Positions 1 through 6,796 of a DNA stretch of 9,474 nt are shown here, one piece after another (the first letter of the stretch is position 1; each line of letters begins with the position of its first letter). The notes below the pieces were generated by a model that worked only from the letters and a program-made list of their open reading frames with translations, had not been told where the DNA came from and searched no databases. A program made the position numbers and the translations under genes. This stretch comes from Oscillospiraceae bacterium (lineage in GTDB: Bacteria > Bacillota > Clostridia > Oscillospirales > Ruminococcaceae), in NCBI GenBank assembly GCA_900768245.1, contig CAAGCE010000167.1:1-9474 (forward strand), read 5' to 3'.

Positions 1-116
1 GCCCACTCTGCATCAAACTCCCTTGAAAGGCGGCAGCCTGTCTGCGGTCGTTTTCTTTGATTGGACGTATTCTATCCACCGTCTTTATCCATAGAACAAA
101 TGGTTATTAGTATAAA
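1..116. repeat. Right part of a palindromic MITE-like repeat (core plus right arm)
   Basis: Bases 1-69 are an exact copy of 9406-9474. Bases 67-116 are an imperfect reverse complement of the stretch just before the other copy (9355-9405). The outermost 19 bases, AAATGGTTATTAGTATAAA (98-116), pair perfectly with 9355-9373. ATCCATAG (87-94) pairs perfectly with 9377-9384, and the inner part (67-86) matches at most positions. The core contains short hairpins, for example CCTTGAAAGG. No coding capacity is seen. This looks like one end of a short non-autonomous inverted-repeat element whose other half would lie left of the window. The alternative is that the window is circular and this joins the right end directly. 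No transposase is present to identify a family. Confidence 0.75.
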
Positions 117-124
117 ATTATGAG

Positions 125-155
125 GAACTGTTGTACTTTGCGGCAGTTCTTTTTT
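125..155 (+). terminator. Intrinsic terminator reading rightward from outside the window
   Basis: GAACTG (125-130) pairs with CAGTTC (144-149). A run of six T (150-155) follows, then further T-rich DNA. It would stop plus-strand transcription coming from an unseen gene to the left. The 3' half of the stem and the T-run belong to the left end of the palindromic repeat at 139-344. The stem is short (6 bp) with a 13-base loop, so strength is uncertain. Confidence 0.5.
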
Positions 156-344
156 ATTTTATTTTGGGCGGCGGTTTAAATTTTGCTGTGAACTTGGGGA
201 TTGCGTCCGCCGCGGTCGTTACTTTGCTGCAAACCTATAAAAAGGATACCTGCTATGCTGTGACTGCGGCGGCATGACATCTTACGGTTCACAGCAGATT
301 TTACTCCGCCGCCCTAAATAAAAAAATAAAAACAAGCTGCCGCA
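139..344. repeat. Second palindromic repeat element, about 205 bp
   Basis: The two halves are imperfect reverse complements over arms of about 55 bp, with nested matching blocks. TGCGGCAG (139-146) pairs with CTGCCGCA (337-344). GGGCGGCGG (166-174) pairs with CCGCCGCCC (306-314). GCTGTGAAC (185-193) pairs with GTTCACAGC (287-295). CCGCCGCGGTC (207-217) pairs with GACTGCGGCGG (262-272) with one mismatch. The end-to-end sums of paired positions stay at 479-483, so this is one long hairpin with a loop near 218-261. It has no convincing ORF. The outer ends are AT-rich and supply T-tracts to terminators on both sides. It could be a MITE-like mobile repeat or a structured intergenic RNA. No known RNA family was recognised. 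Confidence 0.7.
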
Positions 345-369
345 GTTAAAAATTTCTGCGGCAGCTTGT
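325..369 (-). terminator. Strong intrinsic terminator for the GH2 gene
   Basis: A perfect 14-bp stem, ACAAGCTGCCGCAG (332-345) with CTGCGGCAGCTTGT (356-369), encloses a 10-base loop. Read on the minus strand it is followed by a T-rich tract (complement of the A-rich 315-331). It lies 7 bases beyond the TAA stop of the galactosidase frame. Part of the stem and the whole T-tract are the right end of the palindromic repeat at 139-344. Confidence 0.85.
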
Positions 370-375
370 ATGTTA

Positions 376-1332
376 TTATTTGTTTTCAGCGGTGAATTCT
401 ATGCTTTCCAGATCAAAGTCACAGCCCGGCAGGAACTGCAGCTTAACGGTCATATTTCCGCTGAAAGACGGTATTTCCTTGGAAATAGTGATGCAGTCGT
501 CACTATGAGGAAATTCAATAATGTCCTTGTAAACAATGCCTGTTTCATCGGCAAGGTGAAGATGTATCGAGTCATTGTCGTGATGAGTTCTGCCCGTGAT
601 ATTTACCTTTGAAATTCCGTTGGCAAAATCCATATCATCAAAATCAATAAATACGTTATTGCCGATGTTAAGAACAGCTTCACCGCTAATTTCATAGCTG
701 TCGCCGTGAATAAGACTGCAATCGGCTGCCGCAAGCTTTTCATATGCTTTAAGCTTAGGTGTGAATAAAAATCCGCCGAAGTCGATTCGCATATCGGTTT
801 TGTCAAATTTAAAATAAATATCCTGAATGCCTGTGAGTTTCTTTGAGAGGGTGTAGTGATTATCCTGATAAGTCTGCCAGATGAAATTAGCCTGATATGT
901 GAATTCACCAAGGCATTCTGAACCGCTTTCATTTGGCTTGCCTGTCCATAAACGGAACTTGAACGGATCGTCCTTATGCCAGTTGATAACACGGATAAGG
1001 AAGCTGTCAGTACCATATTTGCCAAAGTCTGTTTTTGTGAAGCCTACGATATTGTTGTTGGCTTTGATATTTACACCGCCCTTTGAGACCTCGTCCATAA
1101 CAGATAAGCTGTATGTGTAGTGACATGCTGGCAGAAATGTATATGGGTCAAAGGTCGCCTGACCGAATCCGCTTGCAGTAAATTCATATTCCGATATTAC
1201 TTCCGGCTGTGGTTTGCCGTTTGAGCAGGAGCAGCGCAGTCTGAAATTTCCGTCGCCCGACGCTGTAAGTATGGCTTTGTTTCCGCTGACATCAACAGAT
1301 GCGATATTTGAAGAAATACCGCTGTTTGTCAC
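376..1332 (-). CDS. C-terminal modules of the interrupted GH2 gene (318-aa open frame)
   Basis: An open frame starts at GTG 1332 and ends at TAA 376, in the same phase as the galactosidase upstream. It carries the end of a Big-like domain (SGNKAILTASGDGNFRLRCS) and two beta-sandwich, CBM6-like accessory modules, with WQTYQDNHY, GIQDIYFKF and a final block ending FDLESIEFTAENK. Such modules are the usual tail of large clostridial GH2 enzymes, and have no catalytic residues of their own. The GTG has only a chance GGAG 4 bases upstream and sits in mid-domain. I read this as the detached tail of the GH2 gene rather than a gene in its own right. The segment 1333-1944 is also in frame and open, but has no start codon. 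Confidence 0.7.
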   Translation of the reverse strand: MTNSGISSNIASVDVSGNKAILTASGDGNFRLRCSCSNGKPQPEVISEYEFTASGFGQATFDPYTFLPACHYTYSLSVMDEVSKGGVNIKANNNIVGFTKTDFGKYGTDSFLIRVINWHKDDPFKFRLWTGKPNESGSECLGEFTYQANFIWQTYQDNHYTLSKKLTGIQDIYFKFDKTDMRIDFGGFLFTPKLKAYEKLAAADCSLIHGDSYEISGEAVLNIGNNVFIDFDDMDFANGISKVNITGRTHHDNDSIHLHLADETGIVYKDIIEFPHSDDCITISKEIPSFSGNMTVKLQFLPGCDFDLESIEFTAENK

Positions 1333-1944
1333 AACGCTCCATACAAGTTCGCCATAGCCTGCATCTTCTGGGTATATCTTAGCTGTGATAACGCTTTCGG
1401 CACATTCGGGTGAAAGTTCGTAAGAAGTGCTGCGGACAAGTTCGATTTTTCTTACAGGCTTGCTGCCATGGTCTGTGACTTCCGTAATGTTTTCATTGCA
1501 GCATACGCCCTTGCGTATTGCGCCTTGTATTTTGTTTATAGTTAATTCCGCACCTTCAATTCCGTCAGATGTCGCTTTTACGATGACCTGACCAATATTT
1601 TTATCAGGTGCAACATATGCGGCCGCTTTTCCTGAGAACAGCTTTCGTTCTGCTGATTTGTAGCTTTCGTAATCTGTGCTGTCGCCATTGTCGAAGCCAA
1701 CAAGTCTGCCGCCTTCAACCTGTATCTTTACTCTGTCACGGGCGTTCTTTACAGCATATCCGTCAGCGTCAACGGTGGAAATTTCAATTACGGCAATATC
1801 CTCACCGTCAGCAAAAACAGTATCTTTTGCACAGTCAAGAATGATTTTTGAGCTGTCGCCAAATGAGTGTTCCGCAGCTTCAAGCTTTTCACCCGATTCG
1901 GTATATCCGCATACACGGATCTCGCCCTTTTCATAAGGAGCTTT

Positions 1945-3738
1945 CTATGCGACAGTATAATCTACGGCATTTTTCTTGCCAAGTGATCTTCCGTTGAGGA
2001 ATAATTCAGCTTCCTTGAGGTTTGTATATGCAATTATGTCGATCATCTGACCGTCATTAAAGTCCCAATATGGCATAATATGAAGAACAGGTTCATTTCC
2101 CCATGCAGACTTGTAAAGATAGAAGCTGTCTTTTCTCAGACCTGCGGTGTCAATGCTGCCGTAGTATGCGTTTTTGGTGGAGTATGGAGATGGTTCGCCG
2201 ATGTAGTCTGAACCTGTCCATATAAACATACCTGCACAGTAATCGCAGTCACGGTTTATTCTGATTATTTTCTGCGGCATATCTGCCGAGATACCGGAAC
2301 GGCAGTTGCCGAGCGAGATGCACTGAAGATCATCGTGAGTAAGGAATGCAGCGTCAGCAGGAAAGTGGTATACACCACGGCTTTTTACTCCTGACGTGGT
2401 TTCGCTGCCGTAAATTTTCCATTCAGGGTGTATCTTATGATGTTCTTCGTATAAGCTTTCACCGTAGTTGTAGCCTACAATGTCCACTTCTTCGGAGCAG
2501 CGTTGTGCGCCTTCCCAAGGCATATAGTTCGAGCCGTGAGTTGTAGGAGCATTGCCGAGAGGGTCATGCTTTCTGACAGCGGAATGAAGAAGCTTTATAA
2601 CTTCACAGCCACGGGGAGAAACGTGTGCATCATAAATTTCATTGCCCACACTCCACATAATTACGCTTGGACAGTTTCTGTCACGTCTTACCCAGCTTGC
2701 AACGTCCTTTTCATACCAGTCATCAAAAAATCTTGCATAGTCATATTCCGTTTTCGGACGTTCCCACATATCGAAAGCTTCGCTGTCAACAAGCATACCC
2801 ATTTCATCGCAAAGCTCCATAAATCCGATTGCAGGAGGATTATGAGATGTTCTTACAGCATTGACACCCATATCAAGCATAGATCGAAGCTGACGTCTTG
2901 CAGCTGATTTGTTGAATGCCGCACCAAGACAGCCTAAATCGTGATGCAGGCATACACCGTTAAGCTTGATATTCTTTCCGTTAAGGAAAAATCCATTGTC
3001 AGTTGTGTATTTTATGTCACGGATACCTGTTTTCTGACATATGCTGTCTATTTCTGCACCGTCTTTCAGCAACACAGTTTCAAGAGTAAGCAGATTGGGA
3101 GAGGCAATGTCCCATATATCATTTTCTGTCAGACCGCTTAGAGTAAATTTTGAAGAGGTAAGCTTTTGAGCAGGATAGGTTTCTGAAAATAACACTTTTT
3201 CTTTGTTTTTTAATGTGAAGCGTACTTGTGCATTATCTGCGTTTTTTGTTTCGGCAGAAATTGTGCAGTTCCAGCTGTCAGCCTGCTTTTCAGCGTGAAA
3301 ATATACACCGTCGGTAACAAGATGACTTGACGGCGAGTCAATAAGCCATATGTCACGGAAAATACCTGCACCCGAATACCATCTGCTGTTAGGTGACAAA
3401 TGACGTACAAGTACATATATTTCATTTTCGCCGTTGTGCAGAAATTCGGTAATATCCGCTTCAAATGAAGTATAGCCGTACTTCCAGTCAAAAGCATGAA
3501 CATCATTTATATAAATGGAGCAGTCCATATAGACGCCTTCAAAATAAAGACGTATACATCTGCCCTCAATATTTCCAAAATCAAACTTTTTGCGGTAATG
3601 ACCGTATGAGTTTTCATAAAGATCATTTGCATTGTAAATAAGCCAGTCGTGAGGAATCTGAACAGGTCGGAAACCTGTTGGTTCAGCATCGGGAGCTGTT
3701 TTGGAGAACAGCCAGTTGTCGTTAAATAATTCTCGCAT
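1945..3738 (-). CDS. GH2 beta-galactosidase-like glycoside hydrolase, catalytic part (597 aa)
   Basis: This is the portion translated if TAG 1945-1947 acts as a stop. It should hydrolyse beta-galactosides or related beta-glycosides by the retaining GH2 mechanism. Residues about 1-135 form the sugar-binding sandwich (IPHDWL, YFEGVYMDCSIYIND, WYSGAGIFRDIWL). About 140-240 is the Ig-like domain, and about 245-550 the TIM barrel. The predicted acid/base is Glu367 in MWSVGNEI and the nucleophile is Glu446 in IYGSETTSG. GVCLHHDLG (261-269) and VRTSHNPP (295-302) are typical active-site strands. The N-terminus has no signal peptide, so it is probably cytoplasmic. The start is supported by AGAAAGGTG a few bases upstream (3744-3752). 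All catalytic residues lie before the TAG, but the truncation falls inside a beta-sandwich domain, so folding and activity of the short form are uncertain. Exact substrate cannot be read from sequence. Confidence 0.9.
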   Translation of the reverse strand: MRELFNDNWLFSKTAPDAEPTGFRPVQIPHDWLIYNANDLYENSYGHYRKKFDFGNIEGRCIRLYFEGVYMDCSIYINDVHAFDWKYGYTSFEADITEFLHNGENEIYVLVRHLSPNSRWYSGAGIFRDIWLIDSPSSHLVTDGVYFHAEKQADSWNCTISAETKNADNAQVRFTLKNKEKVLFSETYPAQKLTSSKFTLSGLTENDIWDIASPNLLTLETVLLKDGAEIDSICQKTGIRDIKYTTDNGFFLNGKNIKLNGVCLHHDLGCLGAAFNKSAARRQLRSMLDMGVNAVRTSHNPPAIGFMELCDEMGMLVDSEAFDMWERPKTEYDYARFFDDWYEKDVASWVRRDRNCPSVIMWSVGNEIYDAHVSPRGCEVIKLLHSAVRKHDPLGNAPTTHGSNYMPWEGAQRCSEEVDIVGYNYGESLYEEHHKIHPEWKIYGSETTSGVKSRGVYHFPADAAFLTHDDLQCISLGNCRSGISADMPQKIIRINRDCDYCAGMFIWTGSDYIGEPSPYSTKNAYYGSIDTAGLRKDSFYLYKSAWGNEPVLHIMPYWDFNDGQMIDIIAYTNLKEAELFLNGRSLGKKNAVDYTVA

Positions 3739-3794
3739 AGAAGCACCTTTCTTTATATAAGATTTTTAACATGGATCTATATTTATCAAGTACA

Positions 3795-3823
3795 AGTATA
3801 ATGCAGTATTGTTTCATTGTCAA
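3795..3823 (-). promoter_or_regulatory. Sigma-A promoter of the GH2 gene
   Basis: On the minus strand there is TTGACA (3818-3823), a 17-bp spacer and TATACT (3795-3800). The -35 is perfect and the -10 has five of six consensus bases. Transcription would start near 3788, giving a leader of about 50 bases before ATG 3738. The partial direct repeat ACTTG-TACTTG just after the -10 might be regulatory, but this is weak. Confidence 0.8.
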
Positions 3824-3860
3824 TATAATTTTTTTAGTCTGAATATGTGGATTTGAACAT

Positions 3861-3899
3861 AAAAATCCCATACAGCGTTTTGCTCTGCGCTGTATGGGA
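3861..3899 (-). terminator. Intrinsic terminator of the esterase gene
   Basis: TCCCATACAGCG (3866-3877) pairs perfectly with CGCTGTATGGGA (3888-3899) around a 10-base loop. On the minus strand TTTTT (complement of 3861-3865) follows. It begins 5 bases after the esterase stop and separates esterase transcription from the GH2 promoter just beyond. Confidence 0.9.
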
Positions 3900-3903
3900 G
3901 AAA

Positions 3904-4689
3904 TCATTCAAACATCATATCAGAAAATTTGATCGTATATTCATTCCAGAATTTCATATCGTGACCGCCCGTGCTTTCCATATATGTATGTACAGCACCG
4001 ATGTCATTAAGAAATTTATGAAAGCTGCGATTATTTTCAAGCAGAAAATCTTCCGTTCCGCAGGCCATATAAATTTCGGGGATTTTCTTTTTGTTGGCAA
4101 TAAGTTTTCTTATAAGTGTTTCCGGATTGCTGTTGCTTTCGATAACATTTTCAAGGTCACCGAAGCATTCGTGATAGTAATCATAATTTGCAACACCATT
4201 ATTAGTGCCTGGTTTCATATCAGAAATTTCATGAACTATAAGTGCAGAAGAAAGTGCAGCAACTTTGCCGAATGTTTCAGGGTAAGCAAAAGCGGTATGC
4301 AGAGCACCAAACCCACCCATCGAAAGTCCCATTATGTATGTGTCATCGGCATTCTGAGCAAGTCCGAATGTCTTTCTTACATAACGAACAAGTTCATCAC
4401 CGACAAATGAGCAGAACTTATGACCTGTTGAAAGTCCGTCAAGCCAGAATGAATTTTCTCCATTTGGCATAACAACAGCAAAATTGTATTTTTCAGCGAT
4501 ATATGAAGGCACCCAGTTTTCTGCAAAGCCTGTATAACCGTGAAGAAGAAACAGGGTTTTCATAGGACGTTTTGAGTAAACCGTTTCTTCATGCGGTATG
4601 TCTTCACGTCTGTCATTAGGAATATACATATCAAATGATGTATTTCGCATAAGTGAATTTGAAAAAAGCTTAACGGTAATTTGAGCCAT
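3904..4689 (-). CDS. Esterase of the alpha/beta-hydrolase fold (PF00756, esterase D/CE1-like)
   Basis: This 261-residue protein matches the putative-esterase family that includes S-formylglutathione hydrolases, acetyl xylan esterases and feruloyl esterases. LFLLHGYTG (46-54) is the oxyanion-hole strand and turn. GLSMGG (121-126) holds nucleophile Ser123. Asp214 in ACGTEDFL and His243 in GGHDMKFW complete the triad. There is no signal peptide, so it acts in the cytoplasm. GGAGG (complement of 4697-4701) lies 7 bases before ATG 4689. The gene sits directly upstream of the GH2 galactosidase on the same strand but has its own terminator, so the two are neighbours rather than a tight operon. A likely role is removing acetyl or other acyl groups from imported oligosaccharides, which is inferred from context. 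Length is normal for the family. Confidence 0.9.
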   Translation of the reverse strand: MAQITVKLFSNSLMRNTSFDMYIPNDRREDIPHEETVYSKRPMKTLFLLHGYTGFAENWVPSYIAEKYNFAVVMPNGENSFWLDGLSTGHKFCSFVGDELVRYVRKTFGLAQNADDTYIMGLSMGGFGALHTAFAYPETFGKVAALSSALIVHEISDMKPGTNNGVANYDYYHECFGDLENVIESNSNPETLIRKLIANKKKIPEIYMACGTEDFLLENNRSFHKFLNDIGAVHTYMESTGGHDMKFWNEYTIKFSDMMFE

Positions 4690-4715
4690 ATTATTTCCTC
4701 CTTTTATTTTTTTCT

Positions 4716-4744
4716 ATTATATCATATATTTTTGCATTTGTCTT
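4716..4744 (-). promoter_or_regulatory. Probable promoter of the esterase gene
   Basis: A perfect TATAAT on the minus strand (4716-4721) is preceded, after 17 bp, by AAGACA (4739-4744), which matches TTGACA at four positions. The predicted start is about 20 bases from the ATG. It diverges from the MATE promoter at 4790-4818. Confidence 0.55.
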
Positions 4745-4789
4745 GCTTTTATTTTTGCGGATATGCCGTGTGACAAAATTAACGTCATA

Positions 4790-4818
4790 TTGACAAACAA
4801 TCATCAATGCTATATAAT
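4790..4818 (+). promoter_or_regulatory. Perfect consensus sigma-A promoter of the MATE fusion gene
   Basis: TTGACA (4790-4795), a 17-bp spacer and TATAAT (4813-4818) match consensus exactly. The heptamer TGACAAA occurs at 4771-4777 and again at 4791-4797, exactly 20 bp apart. GTCA and TGAC form a small inverted repeat around the -35. These might bind a regulator but could be chance. Confidence 0.85.
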
Positions 4819-4844
4819 ATCGTCGTAGTAGATCAGCAGAAAAA

Positions 4845-4848
4845 GAGG
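4845..4848 (+). promoter_or_regulatory. Ribosome-binding site that selects the second ATG of the MATE fusion
   Basis: GAGG (within AGAGGA) ends directly against an upstream ATG at 4850, which is too close for initiation. It sits about 7 bases before the in-frame ATG at 4856. The start at 4856 is therefore preferred, giving METQELFG as the N-terminus. Confidence 0.7.
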
Positions 4849-4855
4849 AATGACA

Positions 4856-6790
4856 ATGGAAACTCAAGAGTTATTCGGCAAAGAGAAAATAAGCAGGGTC
4901 CTGCTTAAAATGGCTCCTCCTGTTATGCTCGCACAGCTTATACAAGCGCTTTACAATATAGTTGACAGCTTGTTTGTCGGAAAGTTTTCGGATTCGGGTC
5001 TTACCGCACTTTCAATAGTATATCCGCTTCAGCTTCTTATGATAGCACTCGCTGTCGGAACTGGCGTTGGTATAAATACAGTGATGGCAGCACGTCTTGG
5101 TACAGGTGACAGAAAAGAAGCAGATGAGTGTGCAGGAGTCGGAACACCTGTTGCTGTTGTGATGTGGTTTATTTTTGCAGCTGTCTGCTATGCGATCATG
5201 CCTGCATATGCAAGGCTGTCAACTAACTCTCCCGACGTTATCAGAGATGTAATATCGTACGGAAGAATAGTATGTGTATTCAGCTTTGGATTGTTCCTTG
5301 AAAGTATATGGACAAAGGTCATTCAGGCTAACGGAGATATGAAAACGCCTACTATTGCACAGATACTCGGCGCAGTAACAAATATTATTATAGATCCGCT
5401 TCTGATATTCGGTATGTTCGGACTGCCGAGATTGGGTATAACAGGCGCAGCTATTGCAACTGTTTCAGGTCAGGTCGTAGCAGCCTTGGTCGTAATGAAA
5501 AAAGGCTTTCGACGTTCGCCTGAAAAGAAAAAATATCCCCGTTTCATTAAGCAGATATTTAAGCTCGGAATGCCGAATATTCTTATGCAGTCTGCGTATA
5601 CATTTTATATTTTCGGACTTAATCTGATACTTGCGGGATTTTCCGATCAGGCTGTAACGACGCTCGGACTTTATTATAAGTGGCAGACATTTTTCTTTAT
5701 ACCATTGGGTGCAATGCAGACCTGTATCGTGCCTGTGGTAAGCTTTAATTATGCTGCAAGGAATATTGAACGATGCAAGAAAACCCTGTCCGCAGCTTTG
5801 ATATTCGGAATGGCATTGATGTTCCTCGGAACACTGTGCTTTGTATTCCTGCCTGAACAAATGCTCAGGGTATTTACCTCCGATGAGCTTGTTGTGGAAA
5901 TTGGCAGGGTAGGCTTTAAAATTATCGGTGTAAGCTTTATACCATTGGTAACATCACTTACATTTCCTGTGTTTTTTCAGGCAACGGGATACAGCTTCAA
6001 AAGCTCGCTGCTTACCGTAATAAGAACCGTCATATTATTCGTGCCGCTGGCTTATTTGTTTTCGAGATTCGGACTTAATTATTTCTGGCTTACATATCCT
6101 GTTACCGAAGTTATAACAAGTACAGTAGGATTTATTTTTTACCGTCAGTTTCTTGCCGATCCATATGTCAGATCTGAAAAGCCCGAACAAGCTGAAACTG
6201 TTATCAAACCTTCGCATAAGGGAGTTATTGTAACTATTGCCCGTGAACACGGTTCATCGGGAAAACAGATAGGAAAGCTTGTTGCGGAAAAACTGGGCAT
6301 ACCTTTTTATTATAAGGAGATGACCGCACTTGCCGCACAGGAAAGCGGTCTTGATAAGGAGTTCATTTCAGATATAAATAAAAATTCCCCTCAGCTTTTG
6401 CAGGAGCTTTATTTAAGTACAACAGTAGTTCGTCACGCTGTTGACGCACAGAATAAGATAATCCGAAAAATTGCGGAAAACGGAAGCTGTGTTATTGTTG
6501 GAAGAGCGGCGGATCATGTTCTTAAGGATTATGACGATTTAGTTCGTGTATTTGTTTATGCTCCGACAGAATATAAAATAAAGCGTGTAATGGAGTTTTA
6601 CGGAGATACAGGGGAAGATGCAGAACGTAATATCCGACGTTCGGATGACGCAAGAGCAGCTTATTATCACAGCATTTCAGGCAATGAATGGGGCAGCAGA
6701 AAATACTATGATATACTTGTTGATTCATCGGTAGGTCCGGAAAAAACGGCTGAAGTTATACTTGATTATATAAAGGCAAAAGAAAAATAA
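4856..6790 (+). CDS. MATE-family transporter fused to a cytidylate-kinase-like domain
   Basis: This is a 644-residue two-part protein. Residues about 1-435 are a MATE (MatE, PF01554) multidrug/oligosaccharidyl-lipid/polysaccharide-type transporter with about 12 hydrophobic helices. Typical features are an amphipathic N-terminus followed by PPVMLAQLIQALYNIVDSLFVG, and the motif QANGDMKTP (157-165). A polar linker (436-457) leads to a domain of about 185 residues resembling Cytidylate_kin2 (PF13189). That domain has VIVTIAREHGSSGKQIG (457-473, P-loop region), CVIVGRAADHVL (545-556), and RRSDDARAAYY followed by YDILVDSS near the end. MATE proteins are usually about 450 residues, so the tail is a real addition. 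The joined frame is continuous with no lesion. The kinase-like part should lie in the cytoplasm. Substrates of both parts are unknown. The domain may sense or use nucleotides, or modify the cargo; no residue proves CMP kinase activity. It has its own consensus promoter and converges on the next gene with 6 bases between them. Confidence 0.9.
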   Translation: METQELFGKEKISRVLLKMAPPVMLAQLIQALYNIVDSLFVGKFSDSGLTALSIVYPLQLLMIALAVGTGVGINTVMAARLGTGDRKEADECAGVGTPVAVVMWFIFAAVCYAIMPAYARLSTNSPDVIRDVISYGRIVCVFSFGLFLESIWTKVIQANGDMKTPTIAQILGAVTNIIIDPLLIFGMFGLPRLGITGAAIATVSGQVVAALVVMKKGFRRSPEKKKYPRFIKQIFKLGMPNILMQSAYTFYIFGLNLILAGFSDQAVTTLGLYYKWQTFFFIPLGAMQTCIVPVVSFNYAARNIERCKKTLSAALIFGMALMFLGTLCFVFLPEQMLRVFTSDELVVEIGRVGFKIIGVSFIPLVTSLTFPVFFQATGYSFKSSLLTVIRTVILFVPLAYLFSRFGLNYFWLTYPVTEVITSTVGFIFYRQFLADPYVRSEKPEQAETVIKPSHKGVIVTIAREHGSSGKQIGKLVAEKLGIPFYYKEMTALAAQESGLDKEFISDINKNSPQLLQELYLSTTVVRHAVDAQNKIIRKIAENGSCVIVGRAADHVLKDYDDLVRVFVYAPTEYKIKRVMEFYGDTGEDAERNIRRSDDARAAYYHSISGNEWGSRKYYDILVDSSVGPEKTAEVILDYIKAKEK

Positions 6791-6796
6791 ATTATA

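Larger units (their letters stand above)
376..3738 (-). pseudogene. GH2 beta-galactosidase-like gene interrupted by one in-frame TAG
   Basis: Reading the minus strand from ATG 3738 to TAA 376, the frame is open for 1121 codons except for a single TAG at codon 598 (1945-1947). Domains run through it in the order usual for large clostridial GH2 galactosidases: N-terminal beta-sandwich, Ig-like domain, TIM barrel, a DUF4982-type domain (about 553-620) spanning the TAG, a GH2 C-terminal Ig-like domain (about 633-735, with VGFDNGD), a Big-like domain (about 763-845), and two CBM6-like or beta-sandwich modules (about 850-1118, with WQTYQDNHY and GIQDIYFKF). The first possible restart codon after the TAG is GTG at 1332, 204 codons downstream and inside the Big-like domain, so two independent genes are unlikely. 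In relatives a Trp (TGG) is expected at the TAG site, before a PYE-G motif, so one G-to-A change explains it. Absence of other lesions suggests a very recent nonsense mutation, a strain variant, a sequencing error, or readthrough. Confidence 0.85.

Noticed and set aside
139..344. A riboswitch or known structured RNA in the left gene-free region
   Set aside because: The long perfect-style inverted arms look like a palindromic repeat, no known aptamer consensus was recognised, and the neighbouring gene runs toward it rather than away.
603..1025. Open frames of 66-140 codons overlapping the GH2 gene in other frames (including 2503-2907 and 3210-3506)
   Set aside because: They are shadows of a well-supported GH2 reading frame and show no recognisable domain.
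3847..4410. A 187-codon open frame on the plus strand
   Set aside because: It lies opposite the esterase, whose catalytic motifs are clear, has no domain or ribosome-binding site, and covers the esterase terminator.
5465..5860. A 131-codon minus-strand frame inside the MATE gene
   Set aside because: It is antisense to conserved transporter sequence, and no start signal or domain was seen.
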